Shown here: positions 28,044 to 36,655 of the stretch, in pieces
How positions within the stretch are numbered: the first letter of the stretch is position 1
How the letters are laid out: every line of letters begins with the position of its first letter
Source: Streptomyces sp. 1222.5
Lineage (GTDB): Bacteria > Actinomycetota > Actinomycetes > Streptomycetales > Streptomycetaceae
Reading direction: 5' to 3'
DNA length: 64,000 nucleotides
Assembly (NCBI RefSeq): GCF_900105245.1
Contig: NZ_FNSZ01000001.1
Location: forward strand, 2,170,001-2,234,000
Made by a program: the position numbers and the translations under genes
Notes under the pieces: model-generated
The model's database searches: none
What the model saw: only the letters and a program-made list of their open reading frames with translations
Told to the model about the DNA's origin: nothing

Positions 28044-28646
28044 ATGGCCCGTGCGGGGCTCAGCGGGGAGCGGGTGGTCGTGGCGGCGGCCGAGCTGGCC
28101 GACGAGGTGGGGTTCGAGCGGGTCACCCTGTCGGCGCTGGCCCGCCGGTTCGGGGTGAGGGACGCCAGCCTGTACTCGCACGTCCGGGGCATGGAGGACC
28201 TGCGCGCCCGGCTCGCGCTGCACGCGGGCGGCGAGTTGATCGACCGGATCGCGGTGGCCGTGGCCGGACGGGCGGGCAAGGAGGCGCTGGCCGCCTTCGC
28301 CGGCGCCTACCGCGCCTACGCCCTGCGGCACCCGGGCCGGTACGCCGCCACCCAGATCCGCGTCGACCAGTCCCTGGTCGCCGGCACCCCGGCCCTGCGC
28401 CGCACCGCCGAGATCACCTACGGCATGCTGCGCGGCTACGGGCTCGAAGAACCCGATCTGACCGACGCGGTGCGCCTGCTGCGCAGCACCTTCCACGGCT
28501 ACTGCGCCCTGGAGTCCACCGGCGGCTTCGGCGCGGACCGTGACGTCCAGGCCTCCTGGGACAAGGCGGTCGACGCACTGCACCTGGCGCTCGAACACTG
28601 GCCGCGCGAGACCGGCCCCGGCCGGAAGAAGGCGGAAGACCGATGA
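28044..28646 (+). CDS. TetR/AcrR-family repressor (WHG domain)
   Basis: 200 residues. The N-terminal HTH reads ELADEVGFERVTLSALARRF then GVRDASLYSHVRGMEDLRAR. The C-terminal domain is of the TetR WHG type (EALAAFAGAYRAYALRHPGR; LLRSTFHGYCALESTGGFGA). The start has AAAGGGGGT upstream. Its stop overlaps the ATG of the alpha/beta hydrolase as ATGA, so both are cotranslated. The dyad at 28002 is the probable binding site. The usual role would be repression of its own operon until the hydrolase's substrate or a related compound appears. Confidence 0.93.
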   Translation: MARAGLSGERVVVAAAELADEVGFERVTLSALARRFGVRDASLYSHVRGMEDLRARLALHAGGELIDRIAVAVAGRAGKEALAAFAGAYRAYALRHPGRYAATQIRVDQSLVAGTPALRRTAEITYGMLRGYGLEEPDLTDAVRLLRSTFHGYCALESTGGFGADRDVQASWDKAVDALHLALEHWPRETGPGRKKAEDR

Positions 28647-29365
28647 CCGAACCCCTTCCCGACGCCTACGACGTCCGGGGCAGCGGTCCCGTACTGCTGC
28701 TCGTGCCCGGCGGCGCCGGACACCCCATGGGGCTCGGTCCGCTGACCGAACGCCTGTCCGCGCGCTTCACCGTGGTGACGTACGACCCGCTCGGCCTCGC
28801 CCACGGCAGACTGGGCCTCCCGGTCGCCGACCAGCGGGTGGCGGACTGGAGCGAGGGAGCGCACCGGGTGCTGGAGACCGTGCTTCCGGCAGGCGGGTCC
28901 GCGTACGTGTGCGGCACCAGCTCCGGCGGCATCGCGGCCCTGGACCTCCTCGCCCGGCACCCGCACCGGCTGGCCCACGTGGTCGCGCACGAACCGCCCT
29001 GCGTCACCCTGCTGCCCGACGGGGCCGAGCGGCGCGCGGAGCTCGTCGGACAGCTGGACGGCCCCGGACGGCCGCCCGCCGAGGGCGAGTCGGCGACCCC
29101 GATGGGCGTGTTCCTCGCTCATGTCCTGCGCCCGTTCACCGCCCACGCGCCCGCCTTCACCGCTCCGCCGGGCCGGCTCACCGTGGCCGCCGGCACGACC
29201 TCACGCGGTCAGCTCCTGCACCGCACAGCAGAGTCCGCCGCCGGCCGGCTGGGCGGCGCCTTCGCGGAGTTCCCGGGCGGCCATCTCGGCATGCTCGATC
29301 ACCCGCTGGAGTTCGCCGACCGGCTCGCCGACACGTTCCTCTCCAGCGCGCGGACGTCCGCGTAG
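28643..29365 (+). CDS. Alpha/beta-hydrolase
   Basis: 240 residues. Alpha/beta fold with an oxyanion-hole-like LLLVPGGAGHPMGLGPL, the nucleophile elbow CGTSSGGIAALDLL (G-T-S-S-G) and a C-terminal His in FPGGHLGMLDHPLEFADRLA. It resembles small esterase/haloperoxidase-like hydrolases without signal peptide. Substrate is unknown. Translationally coupled to the TetR gene. Its last 67 bp overlap the convergent ICL/PEP-mutase-family gene. Confidence 0.9.
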   Translation: MTEPLPDAYDVRGSGPVLLLVPGGAGHPMGLGPLTERLSARFTVVTYDPLGLAHGRLGLPVADQRVADWSEGAHRVLETVLPAGGSAYVCGTSSGGIAALDLLARHPHRLAHVVAHEPPCVTLLPDGAERRAELVGQLDGPGRPPAEGESATPMGVFLAHVLRPFTAHAPAFTAPPGRLTVAAGTTSRGQLLHRTAESAAGRLGGAFAEFPGGHLGMLDHPLEFADRLADTFLSSARTSA

Positions 29366-30108
29366 GAGGGGGTCGGACCGGCCGGGGCACGCCCCGCGGC
29401 GATGTCGGCCACCGCGTCCAGCGCCGCGCCGAGCGCGCGCCGGTACAGCAGCGAGCCGAGGCTGACGCGGCGCACACCGAGGCCGGCGAGCCGGGGGACG
29501 GCGGGCCCGGTCGGCGAGTAGAGGATGTTGAGGGGTGCTTCGAGATGCCGGACGAGGGACGCGATCCCCCGCGGATCGGTCAGCCCCGGTACGAACACCC
29601 CGTCCGCACCCGCCTCCTGATACGCGTCGAGCCGCCGCAGGGTGTCCCGCGCGTCCCCGTCCCCCGACCAGTGGGTGTCGGTGCGGGCGTTGACGAACAG
29701 CTCCGGTACGGCCGCCTTCACCGCGGCGATCTTCGCGGCGTGCCGGCCGCTCGGCCCGAGACCGTCCTCCAGGTTGATCCCGGCCACCCCGGCGGCCCAC
29801 AGTTCCCGGGCCAGCTCGGCCACTTCGTCCGGGTCGTCGCCGAAGCCGTTCTCGGCGTCGACCGAGAGCGGGTACGGCTCCGGACCGAGGGTCCGGGCGA
29901 GGCGCAGGGTGTGCTCGCGGGTCGCCGCCGCCCCGTCCGGCAGGCCGACGGCCGCCGCGACGGCCAGGCTCGTCGTGCCGATGGCGGGGAAGCCCCGGGC
30001 GGCGAGGGCGGCGGCCGAGGCGTGGTCCCACGCGTTGGGCAGCAGCAGCGGCTCACCAGGCCGGTGGTGCAGTGCCGCGAAGGACGTCGTGGTGGGTTCT
30101 GCGGTCAT
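29299..30108 (-). CDS. Isocitrate lyase/PEP-mutase-family protein
   Basis: 269 residues. TIM-barrel enzyme of the ICL/PEPM superfamily: LLLPNAWDHASAAALAARGF, the acidic metal site YPLSVDAENGFGDDPDEVAE and INLEDGLG. The loop that carries Cys in lyases (KKCGH) or Asn in PEP mutase is replaced here by SGRHAAKIAA, so neither activity can be assigned. It belongs to the widespread uncharacterised bacterial subgroup. No phosphonate genes are nearby. The 3' end overlaps the alpha/beta-hydrolase gene by 67 bp in antisense; both ends look genuine because each frame stays family-like. Confidence 0.88.
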   Translation of the reverse strand: MTAEPTTTSFAALHHRPGEPLLLPNAWDHASAAALAARGFPAIGTTSLAVAAAVGLPDGAAATREHTLRLARTLGPEPYPLSVDAENGFGDDPDEVAELARELWAAGVAGINLEDGLGPSGRHAAKIAAVKAAVPELFVNARTDTHWSGDGDARDTLRRLDAYQEAGADGVFVPGLTDPRGIASLVRHLEAPLNILYSPTGPAVPRLAGLGVRRVSLGSLLYRRALGAALDAVADIAAGRAPAGPTPSYADVRALERNVSASRSANSSG

Positions 30109-30257
30109 ACGGCCACGCTAGGCGCCGGACGTTTCGGTCGCGGCCGAAGTGTGCGGTGCCGCCGGGCCGGCGGACCCGGCATGCGGGAGCGCCCGGCCCC
30201 ATGGGAGGCCGACGGCCCCGGGCGGCGCGTCCCGGCCGGCCGTGTCCCCGGCGGCGC

Positions 30258-31952
30258 TCACCCGCACACGGTCACCGTCACCCCGGGCCCGTCCCACCGC
30301 ACCCGCGCCCCCGCTCCCCCGGCCCACTCGACCTCCAGTTCCGCCGCACCGGCCGGCCGTACGGACACCAGCTCGCCCAGCGGCGGCGGGTCCGGCTCGG
30401 CGGTGAGGCGGGCCAGGGCGACGAACAGGGTGTCCCCCGCGCCGACGGACCCGGCGAGGTCGTCGGACAGGCCCACCGCCGGCAGGAGTTCGGCTCGTGC
30501 GCCCGCCCCCTCGGTCCACCCCGTGACCCGCACCGGCGTGCCGGGCTCGGCTCCGGAGACCAGGTGACACCGCACCTCCGCCGCACCCTCGGCGAGCACC
30601 ACGCTGGTCACGGTGATCCCGTCGCCGACGGTGTGCCGGGAGGCGATCCACCCCTCGCCCGTGCCCAGCGGCTCGATGCCCGTACGGCCCGGATTCCCCC
30701 CGACGATCACGCTGTTGTCGTCCGACGCCGCCGGAACGGTGGCCGAGGAATAGGCGAGCCGCGTGTAGAACGGGTCGTAACGGACGTCCTCGCTGCCGTG
30801 GTTGTGCAGCCGGACCAGCCCGTCCGAACGGGTCGACTGCACCAGCCAGTTGGGGGCGGGCAGCGGCCTCACCGCATCCGCGCGCCCGGCCGGCCCCGGT
30901 TCCTCGGGCGCCGTCCACACCTCGTGCTCGGCCGGCAGCAGCAGCCCGAGGAAGCCCTTGCTCGCCCAGTACGGGGAGGCCGGACCCGAATAGCCCTGCA
31001 CGAACGAGGTGTCGGGCCCGAGCCAGCCGAGCGGGAGCAGGCCCCGTCCGTCGACCGCGCCGCCGTCGAGGAAGTACCGCAGCGCCCCAGAGGCCAGGCG
31101 TCGCGTCTCCCCCGGTGACAGGGGTGTGTGACCGGTCAGCGCGCCCAGCCACAGCGGGGCCGCGGTGGCGAAACGGTAGGTCAGCGAACGCCCTTGGGGC
31201 ACGGGGGCGCCGTCGCCGCCGAACAGGTGGGCGTAGTCGGCGAGGTACCGTGCCAGGCGCCGGCCGTACCGGGACAGCAGTTCGCGGTCGTCGGCCAGCC
31301 AGGCGTGCAGCACCGGGTACAGGTGCAGGGCCCAGCCGTTGTAGTGGTCGAACCTGCGGCCGTCGCCGTCGGTGTACCAGCCGTCGCCGACGTACCAGGT
31401 CTCGATCCGCTCCAGGCCGCGGTCGATCGCCTTGCGCGCCCCCTCCGGCCGGTGGCCGATCTCCGCCAGGAATCCGCCGACGGTGACCGGGAACAACTCC
31501 CAGTTGTTGGGCCAGGGTTCGGCGGTGAGGGCGTCCGCCAGCCAGTCGGCCGTCCGTTCGCGCACTTTGTCGTCCAGCCGGTCCCACAGCAGCGGCCGGG
31601 TCAGTCGCAGGGCGAGCGCGACCGATGCGGCCTCGACGAGCGGCTGGCTGCGGTCGGTGACGTCCGGCCAGACTCCGCCGGGCCCGGCCGCGAGTCCGTC
31701 GGCGTACCGGCCGAGCACGGTCCCGTCCTGCCGGAAGGCGGCGAGCAGCAGCGTGCGGGCGTATCCCTCCAGGCCGTCGGAGAGGCGGCCGGAGTGGCTC
31801 ACGTGGTCGCCGGGGAGGTGGTAGAGGGCACGGTCGGCGGTGGCGTACGGCTCGACCGCGGCGAGGAGCGCGTCGGCGGCGGCCTCCCAGTGGGCACGGG
31901 TGAAACCGGTGTACGGGCTCGGCCCACGGTCGTCGGGGGGCAGTCGGATCAC
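30258..31952 (-). CDS. DUF2264 protein, probable polysaccharide-degradation enzyme
   Basis: About 564 residues. DUF2264 proteins have an (alpha/alpha)6-type N-terminal region (DGLEGYARTLLLAAFRQDGT; PWPNNWELFPVTVGGFLAEI; RFDHYNGWALHLYPVLHAWL) and a beta-rich C-terminus. They occur in loci for uronic-acid or plant polysaccharide use. No signal peptide is seen. The start is a GTG at 31952 (VIRLPPDDRG) with AAAGGA 12 nt upstream; no ATG is available. A 12-bp LacI-type palindrome, GAAAGCGCTTTC, is 74 bp upstream, so sugar-dependent repression by a LacI regulator not in this window is likely. Confidence 0.88.
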   Translation of the reverse strand: MIRLPPDDRGPSPYTGFTRAHWEAAADALLAAVEPYATADRALYHLPGDHVSHSGRLSDGLEGYARTLLLAAFRQDGTVLGRYADGLAAGPGGVWPDVTDRSQPLVEAASVALALRLTRPLLWDRLDDKVRERTADWLADALTAEPWPNNWELFPVTVGGFLAEIGHRPEGARKAIDRGLERIETWYVGDGWYTDGDGRRFDHYNGWALHLYPVLHAWLADDRELLSRYGRRLARYLADYAHLFGGDGAPVPQGRSLTYRFATAAPLWLGALTGHTPLSPGETRRLASGALRYFLDGGAVDGRGLLPLGWLGPDTSFVQGYSGPASPYWASKGFLGLLLPAEHEVWTAPEEPGPAGRADAVRPLPAPNWLVQSTRSDGLVRLHNHGSEDVRYDPFYTRLAYSSATVPAASDDNSVIVGGNPGRTGIEPLGTGEGWIASRHTVGDGITVTSVVLAEGAAEVRCHLVSGAEPGTPVRVTGWTEGAGARAELLPAVGLSDDLAGSVGAGDTLFVALARLTAEPDPPPLGELVSVRPAGAAELEVEWAGGAGARVRWDGPGVTVTVCG

Positions 31953-32025
31953 GGCGGTGGCGGTCCTTTCCCGGCGGAGGGTCCGTCGCTCGGGACGGAC
32001 GGATCGCCGGGACCGTACCGCTCGG

Positions 32026-32037
32026 GAAAGCGCTTTC
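32026..32037. promoter_or_regulatory. LacI-type operator
   Basis: GAAAGCGCTTTC, a perfect 12-bp palindrome with the central CG typical of LacI-family operators of sugar catabolic genes. It lies between the divergent DUF2264 and mmuM genes. The sugar-enzyme gene is the more plausible target. Confidence 0.7.
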
Positions 32038-32093
32038 GAAAGGGGTTCCGCTCCCCGGCCCACGAACCGCACCCCGTCGACTAGCGTCGTGGC

Positions 32094-33023
32094 ATGACCA
32101 GCGACACCTCCCCCGGCCTCGCCGAGGCCCTCGCCGACGGGACCGTGGTGCTCGACGGCGGCCTGTCCAACCAGCTGGAGTCCGCCGGACACGACCTGGG
32201 CGACGAGCTGTGGTCGGCGCGGCTGCTCGCCGAGCGGCCCGAGGCCATTGCCGAGACGCACCTGAGCTACTTCCTCGCGGGCGCGAGCGTGGCGATCACG
32301 GCCAGCTACCAGGCCACCTTCGAGGGCTTCGCGAAGCGCGGCACGGGCCGCGACGAGGCGGCGCGGCTGCTCACGCTGAGCGTGGACCTCGCCCGCGAGG
32401 CGGCCCGGCGGGCGGCGGAGGCGGGTGTGGACCGGCCGCTGTGGGTGGCGGCCTCGGTCGGGCCGTACGGGGCGATGCTCGCGGACGGCTCCGAGTACCG
32501 CGGCCGGTACGGCCTCGGCGTCGACGAGCTGGAGCGGTTCCACCGGCCGCGCATCGAGGTGCTGACCGCCGCCGAGCCGGACGTCCTGGCGCTGGAGACC
32601 GTGCCGGACGCCGACGAGGGCGCCGCGCTGCTCAGGGCGGTGCGGGGGCTGGGGGTGCCGGCGTGGCTGTCCTACTCGGTCGACGGTCGGTACACGCGTG
32701 CCGGGCAGCCCCTGGAGGAGGCCTTCGCAGCGGCCGCCGCCGTGGACGAGGTGATCGCGGTGGGGGTGAACTGCTGCGCGCCGCAGGACGTGACGCCCGC
32801 CGTGGAGATCGCGGCCAGGGTCACCGGGAAGCCGGTCGTGGTCTACCCCAACAGCGGCGAGACCTGGGACGCGCGGGCACGGGCCTGGACCGGGCGTACG
32901 ACGTTCGGCCCCGAGCAGGTGCGGACGTGGCGGGAGGCCGGGGCGCGGTTGATCGGGGGCTGTTGCCGGGTGCGGCCGGAAGCGATCACCGCGATCGCCA
33001 CGGCCGTGCGTGAGCTCCGCTGA
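32094..33023 (+). CDS. mmuM: Homocysteine S-methyltransferase
   Basis: 309 residues. Makes methionine from homocysteine using S-methylmethionine or similar donors, a salvage route. The zinc ligands are the Cys of AVGVNCCAPQDV and the pair in LIGGCCRVRPEAI; the N-terminus reads VVLDGGLSNQLESAGHDL, the homocysteine-binding start. The length fits MmuM and excludes MetH. There is no SD. TAGCGT lies 6 nt before the ATG, as in a leaderless transcript. No partner transporter (MmuP) is adjacent. Confidence 0.93.
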   Translation: MTSDTSPGLAEALADGTVVLDGGLSNQLESAGHDLGDELWSARLLAERPEAIAETHLSYFLAGASVAITASYQATFEGFAKRGTGRDEAARLLTLSVDLAREAARRAAEAGVDRPLWVAASVGPYGAMLADGSEYRGRYGLGVDELERFHRPRIEVLTAAEPDVLALETVPDADEGAALLRAVRGLGVPAWLSYSVDGRYTRAGQPLEEAFAAAAAVDEVIAVGVNCCAPQDVTPAVEIAARVTGKPVVVYPNSGETWDARARAWTGRTTFGPEQVRTWREAGARLIGGCCRVRPEAITAIATAVRELR

Positions 33024-33119
33024 CACCCGCGAGCCGGGAGCGCCGGCCTGCCGCGAGCCGGCTGTGCGGCCCGCGCGACCACCGGGCGGCCGCGGCCGTG
33101 GACGGACGCGATCGCCGGC

Positions 33120-34727
33120 TCAGCGGCGTCGCACCCCCACGGTCCGCCGCAGACGCCGTACCGCGGCCGCGAGTTCGGCTCCGGGGGCGCGGACGTCGGC
33201 CGTGGGCGGGGTGTCCGGTCGGGGGTCCGGCGCCGGGACGAGGGGCACGGTCGACCACAGGGCGGTCTCGGCGTCCCGGGGTCCGTGGGCGGTGTACGCC
33301 ACGGCGTCCGCGGCGTCCGGCTCGGGGTCGCCGAAGGTCCGCACGGGGTGCGAGGCGTCCCAGGCCTGCCAGCCGGGGTCCCCGGTCTTCGCGAAGCGCA
33401 CCCACGCCCCGTGCATCGCGTCGCACAGCTCCTGCGCGGCGCCCTCACCGGCCAGCTTCTTCGACTCGGGCACGTCACCGGTGTCGAACACGAACCCCAG
33501 TTCCAGGGCGTGGCAGGCGCCGAGGCCGGTCAGTCCGGAGGGCCAGGCGAACTCGTAGAGCCAGGACTCGGCGGGGCGGGCGTCGGCGAGGCGCTGCAGC
33601 GGCAGGCGGAGCAGGTGGTCCGTGACCATCTGGCCGACGATCTCGGCGGCGCCGGCGCCGGGGCGCAGTGAACGGTAACCGCGGGGCACCTCGTGGCCGG
33701 TGTGGCAGCGGGCCATGGCCCCGGCCAGGGCGACCGGGCCGAGCCGGTCGACGTGGTCGAGCAGCCCGCCGGGCACCAGCCACAGCCGGTACTCGTCCCG
33801 GGTCCAGCCCATGAGGAGCTCGACGCCCGGCGCCGCGTCGCCGTCGAGCAGGGCCTGGAGCGGGTCGCGGGGTACGACGTCACCGTCGACGACGATGCCG
33901 AACGAGGGTCCGCCCAGCACCGGGCTGCTGAGCCGGCCGACCTCCGCCTGGGTGCGCAGCAGCAGGTCGCGGTCGACGGCGGCGAAGGCCTCGGCGGTGG
34001 CGGGGATCTTCAGCCGGGTGGCCATGCGGCGCACCATGCGGCGCACCTTGTCCCGGTCCGAGGCCTCCGGCGCGCCGCTCTGCAGAACGGCGCGCCGGAT
34101 CAGTCCCTGGGACTGGGGGGCGGCGAGGAGGGCTCCGGCGCTGATCGCGCCGGCCGACTGGCCGCACAGGGTGATCCGGTCCGGGTCGCCGCCGAAGGCG
34201 GATATCGCCTCGTGCACCCAGGTCAGGGCGGCGAGCTGGTCGCGCAGGCCGGGGTTGGGGGGTGCGTCGGGGAAGAGTCCGTAGCCCTCGGTGCCCAGCC
34301 GGTAGTTGACCGACACGAAGACCACGCCGTCCCGGGCGAAGGTGCCGCCGTCGTACACGGGCACGGCCGACGAACCCCGGGTCAGGGCGCCGCCGTGCAG
34401 CCAGAGCAGGACCGGGAGCCGGGCGCCGGGGTCCGGGGCGGGCGTCCACACGTTGAGGTTGAGGCAGTCGTCGCCGGGGATCTCCGGGTCGGACAGGTAG
34501 TGGGCGAAGGCGTCGGAGTACGGCGGCTTGGGCGTGGTCGGCCCGAAGACGACGGCCTCACGCGTGCCGTCCCAGGGCTCGGGCGGCTCGGGCGGGCGGA
34601 ACCGCCGGGGGCCGAAGGGCGGGGCGGCGTACGGGATGCCCCGGAAGACGGCGACACCCTTCTCGTACCGGCCGCGCACCCTCCCGTGAGGCGTTCCGAC
34701 CACAGGGCCCGCCTGGTCTGCCGTCAT
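33120..34727 (-). CDS. Type-B carboxylesterase/lipase
   Basis: 535 residues with the carboxylesterase-B features: VFRGIPYAAPPFGPRRFRPP, EDCLNLNVWTP-like GDDCLNLNVWTP, oxyanion WLHGGALTRGS, nucleophile elbow TLCGQSAGAISAGAL and the His region LGACHALELGFVFDTGD. The elbow is G-Q-S-A-G rather than the usual G-E-S-A-G. No signal peptide is present, so it acts in the cytoplasm. Start ATG has no clear SD. It stands alone, divergent from a small secreted protein gene. Confidence 0.92.
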   Translation of the reverse strand: MTADQAGPVVGTPHGRVRGRYEKGVAVFRGIPYAAPPFGPRRFRPPEPPEPWDGTREAVVFGPTTPKPPYSDAFAHYLSDPEIPGDDCLNLNVWTPAPDPGARLPVLLWLHGGALTRGSSAVPVYDGGTFARDGVVFVSVNYRLGTEGYGLFPDAPPNPGLRDQLAALTWVHEAISAFGGDPDRITLCGQSAGAISAGALLAAPQSQGLIRRAVLQSGAPEASDRDKVRRMVRRMATRLKIPATAEAFAAVDRDLLLRTQAEVGRLSSPVLGGPSFGIVVDGDVVPRDPLQALLDGDAAPGVELLMGWTRDEYRLWLVPGGLLDHVDRLGPVALAGAMARCHTGHEVPRGYRSLRPGAGAAEIVGQMVTDHLLRLPLQRLADARPAESWLYEFAWPSGLTGLGACHALELGFVFDTGDVPESKKLAGEGAAQELCDAMHGAWVRFAKTGDPGWQAWDASHPVRTFGDPEPDAADAVAYTAHGPRDAETALWSTVPLVPAPDPRPDTPPTADVRAPGAELAAAVRRLRRTVGVRRR

Positions 34728-34772
34728 CGCCCACCAGCCCTTCGCCGCGTCCGCGCACTCTCCTCAGTCACA

Positions 34773-34834
34773 CCGGTGCACTGCCGCACCGTGCACAACA
34801 GAGCATCACAGGGCGCGCGGGTATTCCGGTGCAC
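34773..34834. repeat. GTGCAC palindromes in the esterase/secreted-protein intergenic region
   Basis: GTGCAC occurs at 34776-34781, 34791-34796 and 34829-34834. The first and last are part of a 9-bp direct repeat, CCGGTGCAC. It may be a regulator-binding array for either divergent gene. Confidence 0.4.
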
Positions 34835-34924
34835 GGACGCCGTGCTGAGCCGTTCGAGGGACCTCGGCCCCTGCTGCGCGGACTTTCGAAGGTGACCCGC
34901 ATCCCGCAAGATCGTTTGCCGGGC

Positions 34925-35119
34925 ATGAACCGCACCACGCGCACCGCAGCGGCCCTCGCCGGGACCGCAGTCGCTCTGGTCACGGCGTACGGCACGGCGC
35001 AGGCCGCCGACCACGTCCTCGCCCCGGGACAGCACCGCGCCACCGTGGCCGCGCCCGTCGGCGGGCAGGACCGGGAGGACGCCGGGGTCGGCGAGAACGG
35101 CCGCCCCGGCCCCGGGTGA
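34925..35119 (+). CDS. Small secreted protein
   Basis: 64 residues with a clear Sec signal peptide, MNRTTRTAAALAGTAVALVT then AYGTAQAAD with cleavage after AQA. The mature part is about 35 residues, polar and Gly/Pro-rich at the end (GVGENGRPGPG). No domain is recognised. No strong SD precedes the ATG, so this call rests on the signal peptide, codon bias and the terminator 15 bp downstream. Confidence 0.55.
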   Translation: MNRTTRTAAALAGTAVALVTAYGTAQAADHVLAPGQHRATVAAPVGGQDREDAGVGENGRPGPG

Positions 35120-35133
35120 GGACTGACCGCGCG

Positions 35134-35171
35134 GACGGCCGGGCACCTCCCGCACGGGATGCCCGGCCGTC
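35134..35171. terminator. Bidirectional terminator
   Basis: GACGGCCGGGCA (35134-35145) pairs with TGCCCGGCCGTC (35160-35171). Inside, TCCC-GCAC-GGGA extends the hairpin past a 2-nt bulge. It lies between convergent genes ending at 35119 and 35207. Confidence 0.82.
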
Positions 35172-35206
35172 GTCGAACGCGCTGGTCTGTCACGGAGTGG
35201 CCGCGC

Positions 35207-35485
35207 TCAGTCCTCCTCGCCCCGGCCGGCCGCTCCCACCAGGGCCTCGACCACGTCCACAGCACTGCCGTCGTGGTCGCTGCCCGCGGTGCCACTGCCG
35301 GTCTGGGCGTTGCCCGCGCGGTCGATCTCCAGGATCGAGTCCTGCTCCGAGTTGTCGACCACGGTCCGCGAGTTGTCGATGACGGTGATCACGCCGCCGG
35401 ACGCGGCGGCCGGCACCGCACCGGACGCGAGGAGCGCCGCCGTGCAGAGCGCGGCGGCCCCGATCCGGGGAACCGCACCCGTCAC
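35207..35485 (-). CDS. Small secreted protein coupled to an ICL/PEP-mutase-family gene
   Basis: 92 residues from a GTG start. A signal peptide (TGAVPRIGAAALCTAALLAS, then GAVPAAASG with cleavage after AAA or AAS) leads a short acidic mature protein with repeated DNS (VIDNSRTVVDNSEQD) and DHDGSAVDVVEAL. No domain is recognised. The GTG overlaps the stop of the upstream enzyme gene as GTGA, so the two are translationally coupled, an unusual pairing of a cytoplasmic enzyme with an exported small protein. Confidence 0.7.
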   Translation of the reverse strand: MTGAVPRIGAAALCTAALLASGAVPAAASGGVITVIDNSRTVVDNSEQDSILEIDRAGNAQTGSGTAGSDHDGSAVDVVEALVGAAGRGEED

Positions 35486-36345
35486 ACGCCCACGCCCTCG
35501 GGGGCGAGCCGCTCGGGGGCGATGTTGCGTTCCAGCAGGCTGGTGGAGGCCTTCACCCCGATGCCGCTCGCGGGGTCCACCTCGGGCAGCCGGCCGTCGG
35601 CCGCCTTCAGACCGGAGAGCGCGGAGTCCATCGCCTCGTGCGCGGCGAACAGGCAGGGGGTGCTGTAGATCGCCACGTCCACGCCGAGGTCGGACAGTTC
35701 ACCGAGGGAGAGGCGGGGGGACTTGCCGCCGGCGATCTGGTTGAACAGCAGCGGCTTGCCGCCGACCACCTCGCGGATGCGCTTGATCCACTCGACGCTG
35801 CGCACGCCGTCGACCAGGACCACGTCGGCGTCGGTCGCGGCCAGCCGCTCGGCGCGGTGCAGGATGTCGTGCTCGTCGGTGGCGTCCGTACGGGCGACGA
35901 CGACCAGGTCCGTGCGCGTCCGGAGGACCTTGTCCAGCTTCTCCAGGTACTCCTCCAGCGGCAGCACCTGCTTGCCGTCGGCGTGCCCGCAGCGGCGCGG
36001 CCGCTTCTGGTCCTCCAGGATCACGCCGGAGGCGCCGATGCGCTCCAGGCCCTCGACGACGTGACAGGCGACCTCGGGGTCGACGTAGCCGTCGTCGATG
36101 TCGACCAGCAGGTGGTGGTGCGGGAACGCGCCGCGCAGCCGCTGGACGAAGGCGACCATGTCCGGCCAGGCGATGAATCCGATGTCCGGCAGGCCGTAGT
36201 ACGAGGCCGCGAACCCGAAGCCCGAGACGAACATCCCGTCGTAGTGCTTGGCCGCGATCGACGCCGAGTACATGTCGTACACGCCGATCAGCGGTGTGGT
36301 CCCGGGCCCGGCGATGCGCTCGCGCAGCTTCTTACCGTGGGTCAA
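35482..36345 (-). CDS. Isocitrate lyase/PEP-mutase-family enzyme with lyase-type Cys loop
   Basis: 287 residues. TIM barrel with metal-binding LLVDIDDGYVDPEVACHV, VILEDQKRPRRCGHADGKQ and VVVARTDATDEHDILHRAE. The R-R-C-G-H loop matches the catalytic Cys loop of isocitrate and 2-methylisocitrate lyases rather than the Asn-containing loop of PEP mutase. C-C bond cleavage of a 2-hydroxy or 3-carboxylic acid is therefore more likely than phosphonate chemistry. The N-terminus (GTTPLIGVYDMYSASIAAKH) is family-like. GGAGCCGGAC lies near the start. It is coupled to the small secreted protein by a GTGA overlap. Confidence 0.9.
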   Translation of the reverse strand: MTHGKKLRERIAGPGTTPLIGVYDMYSASIAAKHYDGMFVSGFGFAASYYGLPDIGFIAWPDMVAFVQRLRGAFPHHHLLVDIDDGYVDPEVACHVVEGLERIGASGVILEDQKRPRRCGHADGKQVLPLEEYLEKLDKVLRTRTDLVVVARTDATDEHDILHRAERLAATDADVVLVDGVRSVEWIKRIREVVGGKPLLFNQIAGGKSPRLSLGELSDLGVDVAIYSTPCLFAAHEAMDSALSGLKAADGRLPEVDPASGIGVKASTSLLERNIAPERLAPEGVGV

Positions 36346-36431
36346 GGTCCGGCTCCTTCTGTGGGTGGGTGACGCGGGTCGGGGTCGACCGCCGCGTCTC
36401 GACGCCCTTTACCAAGACAAGAGCATCCCTA

Positions 36432-36449
36432 GATGGTCGCGTGACCATC
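36432..36449. promoter_or_regulatory. Inverted repeat GATGGTC-N4-GACCATC
   Basis: GATGGTC (36432-36438) and GACCATC (36443-36449) around GCGT. It lies 87 bp upstream of the ICL/PEP-mutase-family start. The half-site style resembles GntR or similar dimeric regulators. The regulator is unknown. Confidence 0.5.
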
Positions 36450-36655
36450 CACGGACGCCGGCTTTACTCACTCCAATGGTGGAGGCGGTTCACCGCAGAA
36501 ACGTCACTCGGCGAGCCGTCCCGCCCAGGCGGTGCCGCCTTCGGGGCGGGCGAGGACGTCCGGATCGCGGCGGGCGGCGGCCCGCGTGACCGAGTGCCGC
36601 GTAGAACGCACGTCCGCCGTCGCGTCGACAGCGCACCTCTCGCGCGCCCAGGTAT

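Noticed and set aside
29299..36345. A phosphonate biosynthesis locus suggested by two PEP-mutase-family genes
   Set aside because: Neither protein has the PEP mutase loop, they are 6 kb apart, and no phosphonopyruvate decarboxylase or aminotransferase is present.
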